Shown: positions 19,310 to 33,500 of the stretch, in pieces
How the letters are laid out: every line of letters starts with the position of its first letter
How positions within the stretch are numbered: the first letter of the stretch is position 1
Assembly (NCBI GenBank): GCA_018340805.1
Contig: JACMZG010001914.1
Location: 44,533,414 to 44,597,413 of the forward strand
From: Microvelia longipes
Taxonomy: Eukaryota > Arthropoda > Insecta > Hemiptera > Veliidae
Direction of reading: 5' to 3'
Length of the DNA: 64,000 nt
Program-made: the position numbers and the translations under genes
Notes under the pieces: model-generated
Told to the model about the DNA's origin: nothing
The model's input: the letters and a program-made list of their open reading frames with translations, nothing else
The model's database searches: none

Positions 19310-20905
19310 TAAAATTAGAAAAAACTTTCAATGTTCAATAAAAATAAAATAAAATAAAGATGTGTATTTTAATACAAGTATAGTGATATATTTTAAGACT
19401 TGTTTTAACTTAGTAGTTATAAATGTGATATTTATGATAATTTACTATTTACTACATACTGTTCAGTCAATTTTTTTTAAATTTTATTGTTTAATAATTT
19501 ATATTCTTGACTCTATTTTGATACTTTTTAATGCTCCTCCACTCTCAGGCTTAGCCTTGTGGTGATGTGCTCTTTTGAATTTTAGTATTAAGACAATTTA
19601 TATGTATATTGTATTATAGCTAAAAAATGTACTATAAACCAAATAAAAGGATTTTTTGAATTTGAATGAAATTATAATAATAATAGTAACCAGTAATGAA
19701 ACTATACAGTTTGTGGTTGATAAGTCAGAGTGAAAATAGTCGAACAAATATGATTCTTAAACTTAAAAATAACTCCTTGCTTCATATATTTTTTCTCTCT
19801 TAAACCTTAAAAATAAAAGAAATATAAAAAATAAAAATAAATATACACAATACAGAAAAAAAATAGTTTACAGCAAATAAAAAACCAAAAATTAAAATAT
19901 AATTCAACATATTTATATTTATGATCATATATATCTCTAAAAAGTTAAATTTACAATAATTATTATTTTACATATATTATTAGTTTTCTCTACAAGGCTA
20001 GTAAAGGCAAGAATTTATTAATTAAATATAATAAATTAGTTGATTATGAGATAATAAGTAAGTTATATATTTAAGTTTGTCGACTTGAGTATTTTATTCA
20101 GTCCAATTTGATACAACCAAGTTTGTCAAATATTTTAATATGAAAAGTTATTCTTATGTTATTTTTAAAATATAGATGAAAATTTGTCGAGAGAACAAAT
20201 TTACTTAAAGGTGTAAAAGTAAATTTTTCATCCATGACGTGATTCATCTACATTGATGCCGTGACATTGATATAAAATAAGAGCACAATCTGGTCTATGA
20301 ACCCTAGAACCCAGCAATGTGAGATCTCATTGATTGTATTACGCATCAAATTCGCCCAAAGATACTCATTTGGTTTAAGTAATTTAAAAAGTAAACAAAC
20401 TTTAAAATTGTTAATGTCTGATTTTATCAATAACTATTTATTAGTTTTGATTTATAAAAGTAATCCATGATAACAAAATAATGAGATCAAATAAGGGCAG
20501 TGATTTAATAATGGACCTGAGTTAACATAAATTATATATATAATTTTCTATTTTCTTTTTATTATTTTCTAATTTACTTATATGAGAACAAATCCATTTC
20601 AATATAAACATATTAAAGACACACACACACACACATTAATTTAAATTTTAAAAATTAAATCGGACTTAAAAGAAACAAAATTTGAAGTATTTACTACTGA
20701 AACAACGGAAAAAATCAGTATGTTGGAATTAACATTTTCGAAGATCATTTTAACAAGATAAAGTTTCAAGATAAAAAGAAATAATAAATTACAAGAAATA
20801 CGGAGATTAAAAACAAACAAAGTGTTTAAAATGCATGTAGTACATATGTGGAACATGCTAAAATATACGGCCCATCAGTAGGGATACTACTGAGGGGAAA
20901 AAAGA

Positions 20906-21016
<111 letters not shown>

Positions 21017-21869
21017 TTCTTAGGTATACATTTTTTTTTATTATTTTGACTCTATAGTTTATTTTCTTTAGCTTTAAATAAAATAATGAAAAACTTTTTA
21101 TACTATGTATTATCTATTCTCATATTATATCACTGATTGATTTTCTTTTATTTTCAATAAATTCCTTTTAAAGGACTAAAAATAAAAATTAATAAAATCA
21201 AACATGCTTACTCATTATCTCAGTAAAAATTATTTTATTAAAACAAAAAATATCTCTGATTCTCCTATAATACAATAATTTTATTCCATTAGGAACTGGC
21301 GACACTGGTAATATTAGAATAATTCTAAAAACTTTCATAATCTATTATGTCCGTCTGTCGGAATATTGTTAATTTTTTTTATTGTAAAAGCAAGCTTATG
21401 GATCAAAGTGTTTAAAAAAATAGAATTTCATAAAGTACATTATATAAATTCAACCATTAAACTTAGACAAGTCAGTCTGCAAACTCAAAAGTAAAATGAA
21501 CAAATACTCCGTCTGTAGTCTGAGACTCATTGAAACCTAATACAGAAAATGTAAAATATCCTTCTCCAACTGCTGTAATTTATCTGTTTTCTTTTTTATA
21601 TTTTTAAAAAGACTCACAATACTAAGTCACTTTAATTCTGTAAGTCATTCGTCAGTCTAAGCATTCATATTCTGTAAGTCATTCGTCAATCTAAGCATTC
21701 ATATTCTGCAAGTCATTAGTCTGTCTAAACAGTCATATTTTTGTACAGAATAAATAATAAAGAAAAATAAAGGTTATTTGTACATATGAAGGTATTAGCA
21801 GTCTTCTAAATTCAAAGGATACCAATCTTCCAGCTTATGCAGACATCCCAAAAAATGAAGACTTCTTCA

Positions 21870-21921
21870 TCAAGAAATCAACTCAATATTATCTCCATAT
21901 TGAGAAGTGTCTTCTTCAATT
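21870..21921 (-). CDS. Possible alternative last exon of the collagen gene
   Basis: On the minus strand a strong acceptor (CTTGTTTTCCTTTCAG) precedes 52 nt: one base completing a codon, then IEEDTSQYGDNIELIS and a TGA. The peptide is acidic like the end of the annotated last exon ([13 protein letters not shown]). A GA|GTACGA site inside that exon has exactly the needed phase (2), which would give ...EEDYEE-IEEDTSQYGDN.... The donor is weak, so this may be a 3' UTR exon or chance. Confidence 0.3.
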
Positions 21922-22088
21922 CTGAAAGGAAAACAAGAACATTTTAAAAGTGAAAAAATAAGTTTTCTTAACTTCTTTTTTTTTTTTAATTAACATAGGT
22001 TATTTTATTGGTATTTTACCTTATATCCCATGTTTTATTTAATTAATTAATATGATAGACAATTAATTTCATTTTTAATATAAAAAGT

Positions 22089-22094
22089 TTTATT
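22089..22094 (-). promoter_or_regulatory. Candidate poly(A) signal of the collagen gene
   Basis: AATAAA on the minus strand, about 295 bp after the TAG at 22389-22391. The AT-rich context makes single hexamers weak evidence. Confidence 0.3.
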
Positions 22095-22388
22095 ATTGTT
22101 ATAATCAGAAGATACAATTAACTTTGCTTAGAGGTAAAATATGATAGTTTACCAGGATTAGAAAATAATACCTCAGGTGGTAGCAAGAAAATGGAAAAAT
22201 AATTACATTGGATAAATTTAAATTTGAATAATTAGTTAAACTGATTTTCAAGTTAACTGTTTTTTAAGACCAATCTGTTTGCTCACCACAAAGTACCTGG
22301 TGTAACTGTTTTTCACTGTTAACCCTTCACCAATTAATAATTCAAAATAAACATGAATAGAAATAAAAAAAGAAAAGTTATACCACTG

Positions 22389-22562
22389 CTAAGAATGATA
22401 ATTGTTATTCTGAGTCATATCGTACTCCTCGTAATCCTCCTCCACATTGTCATCGTAATCATTCTCCCCTGTATTTTCCTGAGACGAGATAGGAGGGGGT
22501 GTTGTGACCTGATGATGACCACTGTGGTGACCACCAGGTACTCCTTGGTACACCACTGGCTC
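22389..22562 (-). CDS. Collagen last exon: His/acid-rich tail and stop TAG
   Basis: Acceptor TATATTAG, phase 0. Encodes 57 residues: [57 protein letters not shown], then TAG at 22389-22391. This non-collagenous tail follows the cysteine-containing end. HHSGHH and the acidic EEDYEEYD cluster are its notable features, and they could bind metal or basic partners (inference). Vertebrate XIII/XXV chains stop soon after the cysteines, so a tail of this length would be an extension. Confidence 0.8.
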   Translation of the reverse strand, partial: EPVVYQGVPGGHHSGHHQVTTPPPISSQENTGENDYDDNVEEDYEEYDMTQNNNYHS

Positions 22563-24500
22563 CTAATATACCAACACCATACCCAACACCAATATGTTAG
22601 TCACACAACACAGAAAGCATTAATACACAAACAAAGTTTAAACACAAAAACAATTACTACTTAATTGAATTTTATTTTATACACAATAAGTATTAAAGGC
22701 ATAACTATGGCTTTTATAGATTGTAAACTAAAAGATAATCTTTTTAAGTAAAAGTTGAGGAGAAATGTAAAATATACATATTTGTTTATAATAATATTTT
22801 TCTCTTCTCATAACTATTTTTTCTGTATAAAGATTATGTAGTATACCACATAATACTACATAATCTTTGATGTAGAGTATATCATACAGAGTGAGCTAAA
22901 AGTTTCTCACCACTTTGAAGAATCAAAGTCTAATAATCTGTCCAAAAATCTGCATAAAAAATATGTCTACTGGTTTTTTGAATTTTCTCCAATAACATTA
23001 TTTAAGGGAAGGCAAAAGCAAAATGATGCACAGTAATTCTTCATCCAATTAATTATGCATTACATTTTTTTACTCAGGAACCTGTTTTTTTGTTTTAAAA
23101 TATTAAATTATAAATTATTGTTTCACTCGTAGGGAAATATAAAATGTCCTATGAATGGTGATGTTATAATTAGATGTTAAATGGGGATTAAAAATAACTG
23201 ACCCAAAGTATGAACTTAAGAGAAATGTTCTAGTTCTTACTACAATCTGCTGGAAGAGTAACAAGTTCCAATATAAAACTAGTCTCGGGTTGGAAAATAA
23301 AATCACAATAACAAGGTTAGGTTGGACATGACTAAGCAAAATAACTGAAAGAGAAACTAGATTCTATTGTGTTAAGCAACGACTCGGGAGACACTTGATG
23401 GATGTATCATCATTTGTGGTTATGATCTTCTTTAGATTCTAATGTGGTTAAAGGTGGAATTAGAACCTAGTACGGAGACCAAAACCACATGTCATAATAA
23501 ATTTATTGAGTCTTTTTCATGTCCTTCCTTAGCACATTGGAATCTCATACGGGGCCAAAACTACAAATCATGAACTAATCTCTGGTTCCTCTTTAAAATT
23601 AATCTCTGTAGCTGGTTTTTTATATTGTTTTCAGTTAATAACAGGGTTATAAATAATATTAGTATTCTAAGGGGTTAAATGTAAAAGAAAATTAAAAACA
23701 AATAGTGAGTCTAGAAAAATTATTTATGCCACAGTGTCTATCTAGTAGATTATAAGGTTAAAATAATTTGTAAAATAAACAAGCAAAGTTAAACACGAAT
23801 TTGAATTAGTCAGAGTCAGGGTTCTTTGTATTATATTAGGCCAGCAACAAACATCAACCAGTGTGTAACTTTATTCATCAGGTACTCATCTGATAAGTTG
23901 AAAACATCTGATGAGTACTAGACAGGTGTTGATTTTATACATCAAGGTCACTCATGGCGGGAAAAGCTAACTCACCACCTCAGCAAGCTGATGAGCTTAT
24001 CATAACCTGATTATTACATTATTTATAATACTTTGCTTCTTTTAAATACAGTATCTTCTATATTCATAAATTATGAATCTTCTGTTCATAAATTTGTTTT
24101 TTCTTAAATTATAGGTGATAATTCCTAAAAAATAACCTGAACAAGCTCAAGAGGGTGTGATAAACTGTATCTTCATTAATCTGATGTTTTACCTGATTTG
24201 CCCCCCCCCCCACAACTCATCAGGTAAAATATCATGTAAAACATCAGATGAGCACCTGCTGAATAAAGTTACACACCAAACTTAATCATGATGTGCAAAT
24301 TAGGTTAAGACAAAAACTTTTATAGGGACCTCTATTTTAAATATTCAAGCTTTTGAGGAGGAATAGGTCCTAATTAATACAAAAAACTAATTTTGCTGAG
24401 CTTTCGATATAATTTAATCTTTTTCAAGGCTTAACATATTAAATAATAACAAAAACAGTTACATGGTAGTTTACACTACCATGTATATATATATATATAT

Positions 24501-24558
<58 letters not shown>

Positions 24559-27500
24559 TGCAATCATAATCAATAACATTTGGCTGTATAGATTTATTTA
24601 ATTAAGAGGGTCTTGCCCCAACATAGGAATTTTTAACTGTAGATCTTTGTTTAGAACTTAATTTAACTCAATAACATTGTTACCTTTTTTGTTTTTAACG
24701 GTATTATTTGTCTGTTACTCTAGTTGTTGTCCAAACTAGTGTAAACCACCATGTAACTGTTTTTGTTATTATTTAATATGTTAAGCCTTGAAAAAGATTA
24801 AATTATATCGAAAGCTCGGCAAAATTAGTTTTTTTTTGTATTAATTAGGACCTATTCCTCCTCAAAAGCTTGAATACAAATTAGGTTAGAATATATGATA
24901 AGAAGCTTTAAAGTTAATTCAAGTTTATATCAATATTAGTCAACTCATACATAATTGATGAAAAGTTGACATATTCTTATAAAAACAATAACATAACAAT
25001 GCTAAAATGTAACTGATTAAAGAAATTTGAAAACATTATGATAAATTATATTGAAATATTTCACACAAACATAAATATTATACTCATAGGTTAAATACAT
25101 CAAAAAGCAATTAAACAGCACAAAAAGGCCAATGATTACTTTGCCAACTGGAAAGATAAATACCATCTGGAAGTGATGAGTAAGTTGGCAGTAAGAAATG
25201 CCTTTATCACTATAAAGACATCCATCTTGCACCAATCACCAGAGGATATATACAGACAAGAAGTACATGGTTAGTTAAAGCTATCATTTCTTTTTATTCT
25301 CCTGGACCCTTTGAGTTATATATTTGGAAAAATAATAGTGAATGAGTACCTTTGGTGATCCACAGCCTAGTAAAGGTAGTCCATCAGGTCCTATGGGACA
25401 GGGAGCATCCAGACCAGGTACTCCCTGCTCGCCCTTGTCACCTCTATCTCCCTTCCTACCTCTCTTACCAACAGGACCCTAATCATATCATATATATTAT
25501 TAAATTAATTTAATAATTGTAAATATATGTTGTAAAATATATTAAAACAAGTTATATGATAAAAACATATTTTGGCAATAACCATAGCATGGCAAAAAAC
25601 CATTGCATATCAGAAACCATAGCATAGTAGTTTCCAACAAAATTGTTAAGATCCTAATATTTTTAAATGATTTAGCAAATTTTCATCATGAAAATGATGC
25701 TTATGAGGTTTGCATGACAGAAGTGGAGGGGGAGGGATCAATTCAGTTTGGCTTCCTGATACCAAACATGTGTGAGAAAAAAGGATATATATATATATAT
25801 ATATGCGTCTAGGTCAATGACCTCTACAAAATGGGTTATATATCCTACATAACAGACAGGACGGTGAGTCCGCAATGGGAAAGAGCCTCAAATAGGTTTC
25901 TTAAGGTGGTAGGCGTTCTAAAAGGATTCTAGGTTTTGTCCTCCAATCATCTGCTAATTTTAATAAACTGCAATATTACTAATTACTAGATTAATTAAAG
26001 CTCACAAAACTGACAGTAAACAACACACAAACAATACTAAAATTAATAAAGATAATACAACTTTAAAATGTGTTCAATACAATCTTTGCAAGAATCAAAA
26101 CCAAAATAAATATTTAAAAAACAAAATTGATTTATACAAACGTGTATAAGTGCAAAAGACACACAATAGTGCATTTCTTAAATCTGGACAAAACACACAC
26201 AAGTAAGAGGGAAATGTCTGGACACATGTTGAGTGCAAATATCTGAGGCAGATTAGACAACAAAACTATAATCAAGGAGTTTATAATATTAGTATATTAT
26301 CTTTTTACTATATAATATTACTAATGCTTATAAACTTAGTTCCTTTGAGAAATTCAAAACAATTATTATATGGCTGTATGGTCCAAGTCGACCATTTTGC
26401 TTTGGTATACAACATAAGTGCTGCCAAAGAGTGGTATAGTATCTCAATCAACTTGTTATATAATATAATAAATATTAACTCAATGTTATACAGCAGTTAT
26501 AAACTAACAAAAGAGCAGTCACAGCTTTCCCAGAATTCAGTGATCAGAGCCACACTGGTTTACTTGATAAGCAGACTTAATTATAGCTAATGCTATAATG
26601 CTTGATTTGAAATAAATCAAGTAAAGATGTAAACTAATTTTAAAATTGGATGCAGTTTTAAAATAATATTAAGTTGAAAATATTTTAATGTGAAACGCTT
26701 GCAAAAATAACGAATTAGCAAAACAAACAAAAATTGTGAGAAAATTTGAAATAAAAATGAAAATAGAACTCACCGCATCACCCTTTAGACCTCGTTCTCC
26801 TTTAGGTCCCTGAAAGTAGAGAACCTCAAATTAACCTGATCACTTGGAATTAAGTTTTAAATAGCTTCGCAGATTTTTTTTAGAAAAATAAAGTATAATT
26901 GCATTTTCTAAACTTTAGAAAGGGCATTACTTTGGACTTAGCTAACTTCTTCTGTTTCATTAGTTAGTTAGTTACTGAAGATTTAGGTCTTCAGGGGTGA
27001 CTGCGTCAATGTAGATGAAGAATCCGACGTTTCGCTTCCACTGTGGAGGCATCTTCAGGATGAGAAGACCTAAATCTTCATGACAATAACCGCGGAAGCC
27101 TACGCAGTTTATTAGTTAGTTACTGTTATTCTTCGTTTTTATTAGTTAATTTTTTAAAGCATTATTGTTAAATAAAAAAGTAAATAAGGTACCTAAGAGT
27201 ATTTATTTTAACTATTAATACTGATCTTCAAAATAAATGTTAATAAAAAATTAAATAATAAAATAAAAAGTTAATATTTGCATTTTAAACTTATCAATAC
27301 TAAAATATGGCTCCGGTTAACACAAAATAAATATTGTATACTTTTGCCAATAAAGAACTTGTTTAAAAAAAAAAAAACTTATCAATACAATTATACGATA
27401 ATTTATGGTAATTATGCTAATAATAATAATTTTATTAGAAAGCTTTTTGGTAATAATTCAATTGCTGATACAAGTGGATTGTTAGGTAGGTCCAATGACA

Positions 27501-30500
27501 AAGTAATATCCTCATCAGTTGATATGACCTTGTCAGTTATTTTATCTGACAAAGTAATATCCTCATCAGTTGATATGACCTTGTCAGTTATTTTATCTGA
27601 CAAAGTAATATCCTCATTTGTTGATATGACCTTGTCAGTTATTTTATCTGACAAAGTAATATCCTCATTAGTTGATATGACCTTGTCAGTTATTTTATCT
27701 GACAAAGTAATATCCTCATCAGTTGCTATGACCTTGTCAGTTATTTTAACTAACAAAGTAATATCCTCATTAGTTGATATAACCTTGTCAGTTATTTTAT
27801 CTGACAAAGTAATATCCTCACAAGTTGATATGACCTTGTCAGTTATTTTATCTGACAAAGTAACATCCTCATCAGTTGATATGCCTTTGTCAGTCAGTTT
27901 ATATGACGAAGGTACACCAACCAGACAGGATATTCCTTTATCAATACATAGATCCTAAAATTATCAAATAATCAACTGGGACCTGAAACTAAATTATTAT
28001 AAAATATTTATGAATACCTTTTTTTATTAACACATTTTTTGCACACAATTTAATGTATACCATTTTGCGTATATTTTTTATCCACACCTTTTTACACCTG
28101 TCAAGTAGTAAAAAATGTAAAAAGCAAACCGCCAAGTAAAATAAATTAGATTATAAAATAAGGAAATAAAAGATTTGTTAGTACCTCAGATCCAGGTATT
28201 CCATCTGTACCCTAAAATATAAAACATTTACAACAGGGTTAGTAAGCACCAAAACCACACAGACAGATAATACAGTAGAGGTGAGATAAGAACAACGGGA
28301 CAGTGTCGTTCCATCATAAGGTTTCAACAAGAAATAAAAATGATCCAGTACAAATGAACCAGTTGATAATGACTCTGAGTTGATATAGTCTACCTGACCA
28401 AATTAAACTAAGCCCCATAGGTGTCTAAATATATCAAAATGGGATTTACATCTATTTAAAAGATTATTTTTCTGACTAACATTTGTAAAATAGGTTGTTC
28501 TTACCTCACCTGGTGTTATTATTAGGAATTATAATTTTAAGTCAAGACTTATTTATTGAGCCATATAAAGATTGAAATTACTTCTCCCCATATTATAGCA
28601 GGTAGGGAAGCAGACGTCCAGAAAATTAAAATAATTTTTTATTTATTCTTTTATTCATTTATAATTATTAATGAGTTTTTTCACAATAGAACAAGGAATT
28701 TTGAAACCCAGAATTTTAACTTTCTTCAAGTTCTCTTAAAAAGGAGACAATAATGATTAATATGACATTTTTTTACTGAATAATACAATAATAATAATAA
28801 TAATTGTTACAGGTGGGATAATCCAAATAAAAATCAATACCATAAATAAAATTTTTGTTAATAAAGCAAAGTCAAGAGCAGCAATGTTGTATTAATTGAA
28901 TCTTTACCTAGGTCAATTGATATAAAATAAACATTACAGTTAAACTCAATATATCAGGTAGAAAATGACAGATACACATTAAATTCTTAGACATATGGAG
29001 AAGAAATGATCATAGACCTGTGTTTGTTACATTTCTAGTGTTACCACAAACACTAGAGAAATTAGATAGAACGAAAGAATAGAAAGTCTCTCCACAGTTT
29101 AAACTGTGGAGAGACTTTCTATTCTTTCGTTCTATTACGATGGACTCCATTTATGCTCATTTTAAAACATATAGAGAATTAGAGATGTTCCTCTTGCAGG
29201 ATTAGATAGTACCGAGTTTTATCTGGTCCAGCCATTTGGTACTCTGAGGTGACAAGGAAAGCCCACATGTATCCTTAGAATAATACTATATATAGAAAGA
29301 GCACTACTGATAACATGAAAGGCAGTTCACTGGTGGACTTAAGTAATGCTGCCACCCTAACAATATTATAAACTGAATGGTGTAATTTGGGAAGATAACT
29401 TTTTCTTTAGTTGAGTACAACCTTAGAATAATACTATATACAGAAGGAGCCCTAACAATATACAATTTTCAAAAAAAAAAAGTTGGCAATACTTCCGGTT
29501 GCTGAATTTTATGATCTATTTATTAATTAATGATTGATTATCATAAAATACTAATATAAATATCGGAGCATTACAATATTTAAAGCATTTTTAAATTGTA
29601 GTTTAACGTATTTATTAAAATTATATTAAAAGTAGTCCTCGTCAACTAAATGTAGATTCTTGTATTCCGCCACCCTTTTGCCATCTAAGACCGGTTTTAT
29701 TAAATACTCAGCAGGTGTTTTAAGTCATAATATTTGTTCTTTACAATCTTTCTTCATTAATAGATATTTATGACAAATATTTAAAATAATGTTTTGTTGT
29801 CAGGTTGGCAGCATTACTTAGGTGCACCAGTCAACCGGCTTTCGTGTTATCAGTGGAATTACATTGTGTTTACAGTCATGTGCTCCTTCTATATATAGTA
29901 TTATTCTAAGCATGTATCCATACTTACAGACACTGATCTATATTTTGATTTTGGTGCTAACATGGTATCATTTGACTACAAAGAGGGTGTGGCAATGTTT
30001 TCTAATCACAATGCTTCCCTCTCCATGTAGTCCACTTCTTATGGACCATATTCGCTAATTACATTCCAATAATTAATGGTAGTAAAGCAATTAACTCATC
30101 GTGTGTCACAAAGCAAGCTCAACGAATACCAGCCTGAGCTATATAAACACTGATCAGATCGGTAACTAAGTTTATCAGATCGGATATTGAGTGGATCGGA
30201 TCAAGGGCTGAGCATAATTAGTTTAAGGTTTAGGGGTGTTTGAAAAGCATGGCACGAAATACTACTTAGTTTTTCTTTGATCTCAGACATTACTTGAAGA
30301 TCTTAAAAAATTTAAATACATATCAGGAAGAATTACTATTGCTACTAGTGTTGAAAGGTTTAGCATGCAAAAAGCAATAACCCAAAAAAATATTAAGCAT
30401 TTATTTTATCGAGTGCCTCGAACTTTCTTCACACTATCAGATTTACTGAGCTCATCGTCACCACACCAGACTCGCTTTGCTCGTCCTCGAGAGTATGACA

Positions 30501-33500
30501 TTGCCTAGTTTGAGCTGCAGCGTCTATTTTTTAGCATTTGTATTTCTTCCCTTCCTTTTACCAGATTGTACTTGTGACCAGTGCACAGTCTGTGTAGTAT
30601 ATTTTCTCCAGTCCTACTAGCTACTCTGATCTCATTAGTCTCATCTAACCCGCCAGCTTCTAGTTTTTACCAATCTCACCTTCACCAGTTCCTCTAATCT
30701 CACCTTCACCAGTTCCTCTAATCTCACCAGATACTCATTATGCTCACTGCTCTGTCCAACCTAGTACAACCAGGTAGGGAGAGAAGCTGGTAGCAACCCT
30801 GAAGTTGGTATGCATAAACCCATTTCCATAATCATGACCTAAAAGGAGCAAATCACTAGGAGGCGTCTTCCACAACCAAACACAGCATTCCTTATGTTAA
30901 TCATGGCACCACAGACACCACTAATCCGAGCCTCCACTCTCACAGGGCTCAGCAAGGTTCAGTATCTAACAATTTTTTAAAAAGCGTATACAAGTCATCT
31001 GATAAAAATCAAAGTAATACTACTGATAATGAGATGAAACTTGGCACATATGTTAGTCTTATACGTGGCTACATGTGTGGCAAATCAAAATACGATCACA
31101 ACAATTTTTTTTTGAGTTTTATAATTTTTGCTGTCATTATTGAGGGTTAATGAAGTTATAAAAATATTTTCTGGATTGCACAATTACACCTATAGATTGA
31201 ATTTTGTAATAAGTTTCAACTAAGTACTAAGTAAGTTTCAACTCTCAAGCATAAATACACTGGAAGCTATGTTGATAACACACACACACTATACAGACAG
31301 ACAACTTTGAGAAAACTACTCAGGAGGGTCTTAAAATCTGAAACGGATAATTCCAGTGACATCCTTGTTTTGTATTTTTTTGCAAACACAATAATTTTCC
31401 TATATACCTACGGTGTAAATGAGGAAAAGTAAAAATGAGGAAAATTAAAAATGAGGAAAAGTAAAAATGAGGAAAAAAAAATGAGGAAAAGTAAACATGA
31501 GGAAAATAAAATGAGGAAAAGTAAAAATGAGAAGTAAAATGAGGAAATAAATGAGGAAAAGTAAAAATGAGGAAAAGTAAAAATGAGGAAAAGTAAAAAT
31601 GAGGAAAAATGAAAAAGTAAAAATGAGGAAAAGTAAAAATGAGGAAAAGTAAAAATGAGAAGAGAAAAAAAATGTAAAAATGAGGAAAAGTAAAAACACC
31701 CAACCAAAAGTATTAAAAAAGAGCAGAATAAATGTTGAACCTACTGGTAGTCCAGGATCTCCTCTCTCTCCTTTAGCTCCGGGTTCTCCTTGGCCACCCT
31801 ACACAATCAAATTAAAATTACATGAAACCAATGTAGCAGTGCATTTACACTCACTAACAGCCACCATCCTCAATTTAACAACTTTAGTAATTATTTTAAA
31901 TTTAGTTTTGTAATATCCTCGTAACTTAGGAGGCACCATGTTAGATTAAGCCACACCCACCCCCTTATAAATTTAATAATAATAAAAAGGTTCATATAAT
32001 TGTTCCATAAACATAAACATCAGAGCTCTTCAATATACAGTCGGACCTCTATATAACGAACTTAAAGGTTCAAGAGAAAAAATTTGTTATATAGAAATTC
32101 GTTGTATAGAAATTGAAAAAAAATAACTCTGTACTATTTTATGATATTTTAATAGATATATAGGATGAATAATAACCTCGCAGTTTCACATTTAGCAGCT
32201 TTTTCTTTTATTAGCGGTCCTGTCACAGGCATATTTTTGTCCCTTAACATTGTCACCCACTGTGAAATTCCGTCATCAAATGTCTTCATACTTGCATACT
32301 AAAAAACTTTTTTTTAAATCGCCACTCGTTTCGTATAACCTAAGTATAGATTCCCGATTTTTAAAATTGTTGATATAGAACTAGGAGCGATTATATGCTT
32401 CAGAGACAAGTCTTTGTTTTGAATCCATCGTCAGAATCTTTAATAATTTATTTTTTCAGAAAGGGACAGCAATTTCCGTATTGACATTTTAATAAACTCG
32501 ATTAACAAACAAATAAAAAGTTTCACAAACAAACTGGTCAGACCGAATACCAAATTAAAACTGAAAGATTTTAGTTCTATGATGTTGTTAATCCTAATTT
32601 CATAGAAAATTGTAAAGAAAGAGTTCGCAAAATTAAATAAAGCAGACTGCAATTTCCCAGAACAATAATTGTTCTGGAATTACAGAAAAACAGAAGTGCC
32701 GTTTTGGTCAATTCCTTGAAAGTTTGCGGTCTTGTCTTTATCTTTATTTCTGGTAATTTTGTTCGTTATGTAGAAATTTTTTTCGTTAAATAGAAACACT
32801 TTTAAACACAAAATTCAAGGGAACGTAAAAAAATTCGTTACATAGAGACTTTCGTTGTATAGAAGTTCGTCATGAATGTCCGACTGTACATTCATGTTTT
32901 AAAAATTTAACTTAAATTAAAGAATACAATAAGAACTCCAAAAATATTTGTTGGAGTTCAACTGCAAGGTTATGTTTTGCTATTGAAGTTTAATTAAATA
33001 GGGTATAAGATAATTTGATGTTTTAAAAGTATAAAATAATAAGAATTGATTAGATGAGTTGTAAATAAGAATTTAGTTTAAAGGGTTGGTAATTCGGTCA
33101 GCTTGATTCAGGTATTGTAGTAGTGTTTGCACGTTTTGTTCGTCGTCCTCGCAAAATCTTTGAGGCAGTGAATATATATATATGTAAATGTGTGTGTATG
33201 TGTGCATAATTATAATTGTCTGAGAACAGTGTAAACCCAAAATATATAACTTTATTTTTTTAAACTATTTGGGGAACATTTTTTTTCTTTTAATAAAGTT
33301 TTCCATAAAGGAAAATAACATTAAATATCCTTTAGTAATTCACTAAAAGAATATTATAGTAAAACACATGGTTATGATCAGTTGACAGCGTGAGGAAATG
33401 ACAGTGTGAGGGAGCCAATGAGGTTAGTCTATGTAGGTAAAACCACGCTTACAATTTTATATTGGACTAACCTCATTGGTTCCTCAACAATATTTCCCCA

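Larger units (their letters stand above)
22563..25349. other. Collagen intron (last)
   Basis: Contains a short perfect hairpin (22831-22869), a 0.43-kb TIR element (23858-24288) and a family-2 foldback with a long (TA)n (24315-24880). No further coding signal. Confidence 0.5.
26810..28184. other. Collagen intron with hammerhead-like motif and 51-bp array
   Basis: Contains an inverted-repeat element around 26979-27112 with a well-preserved hammerhead-like core, and the 51-bp minisatellite at 27497-27905. Confidence 0.55.
28212..31744. other. Collagen intron with TIR element and palindrome
   Basis: Holds an 81-bp palindrome (29063-29143), a 0.65-kb TIR element (29268-29918) and a 16-bp minisatellite (31417-31693). 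The stretch 30060-31400 has some unique GC-richer sequence (30440-30530) with no recognisable gene. Confidence 0.5.

Noticed and set aside
22353..22664. 103-codon plus frame
   Set aside because: It is the antisense shadow of the collagen last exon, which has correct phase, acceptor and stop on the minus strand.
31320..31707. Three long minus-strand frames rich in F, S, L and H
   Set aside because: They are translations of a 16-bp minisatellite and have no coding signature.
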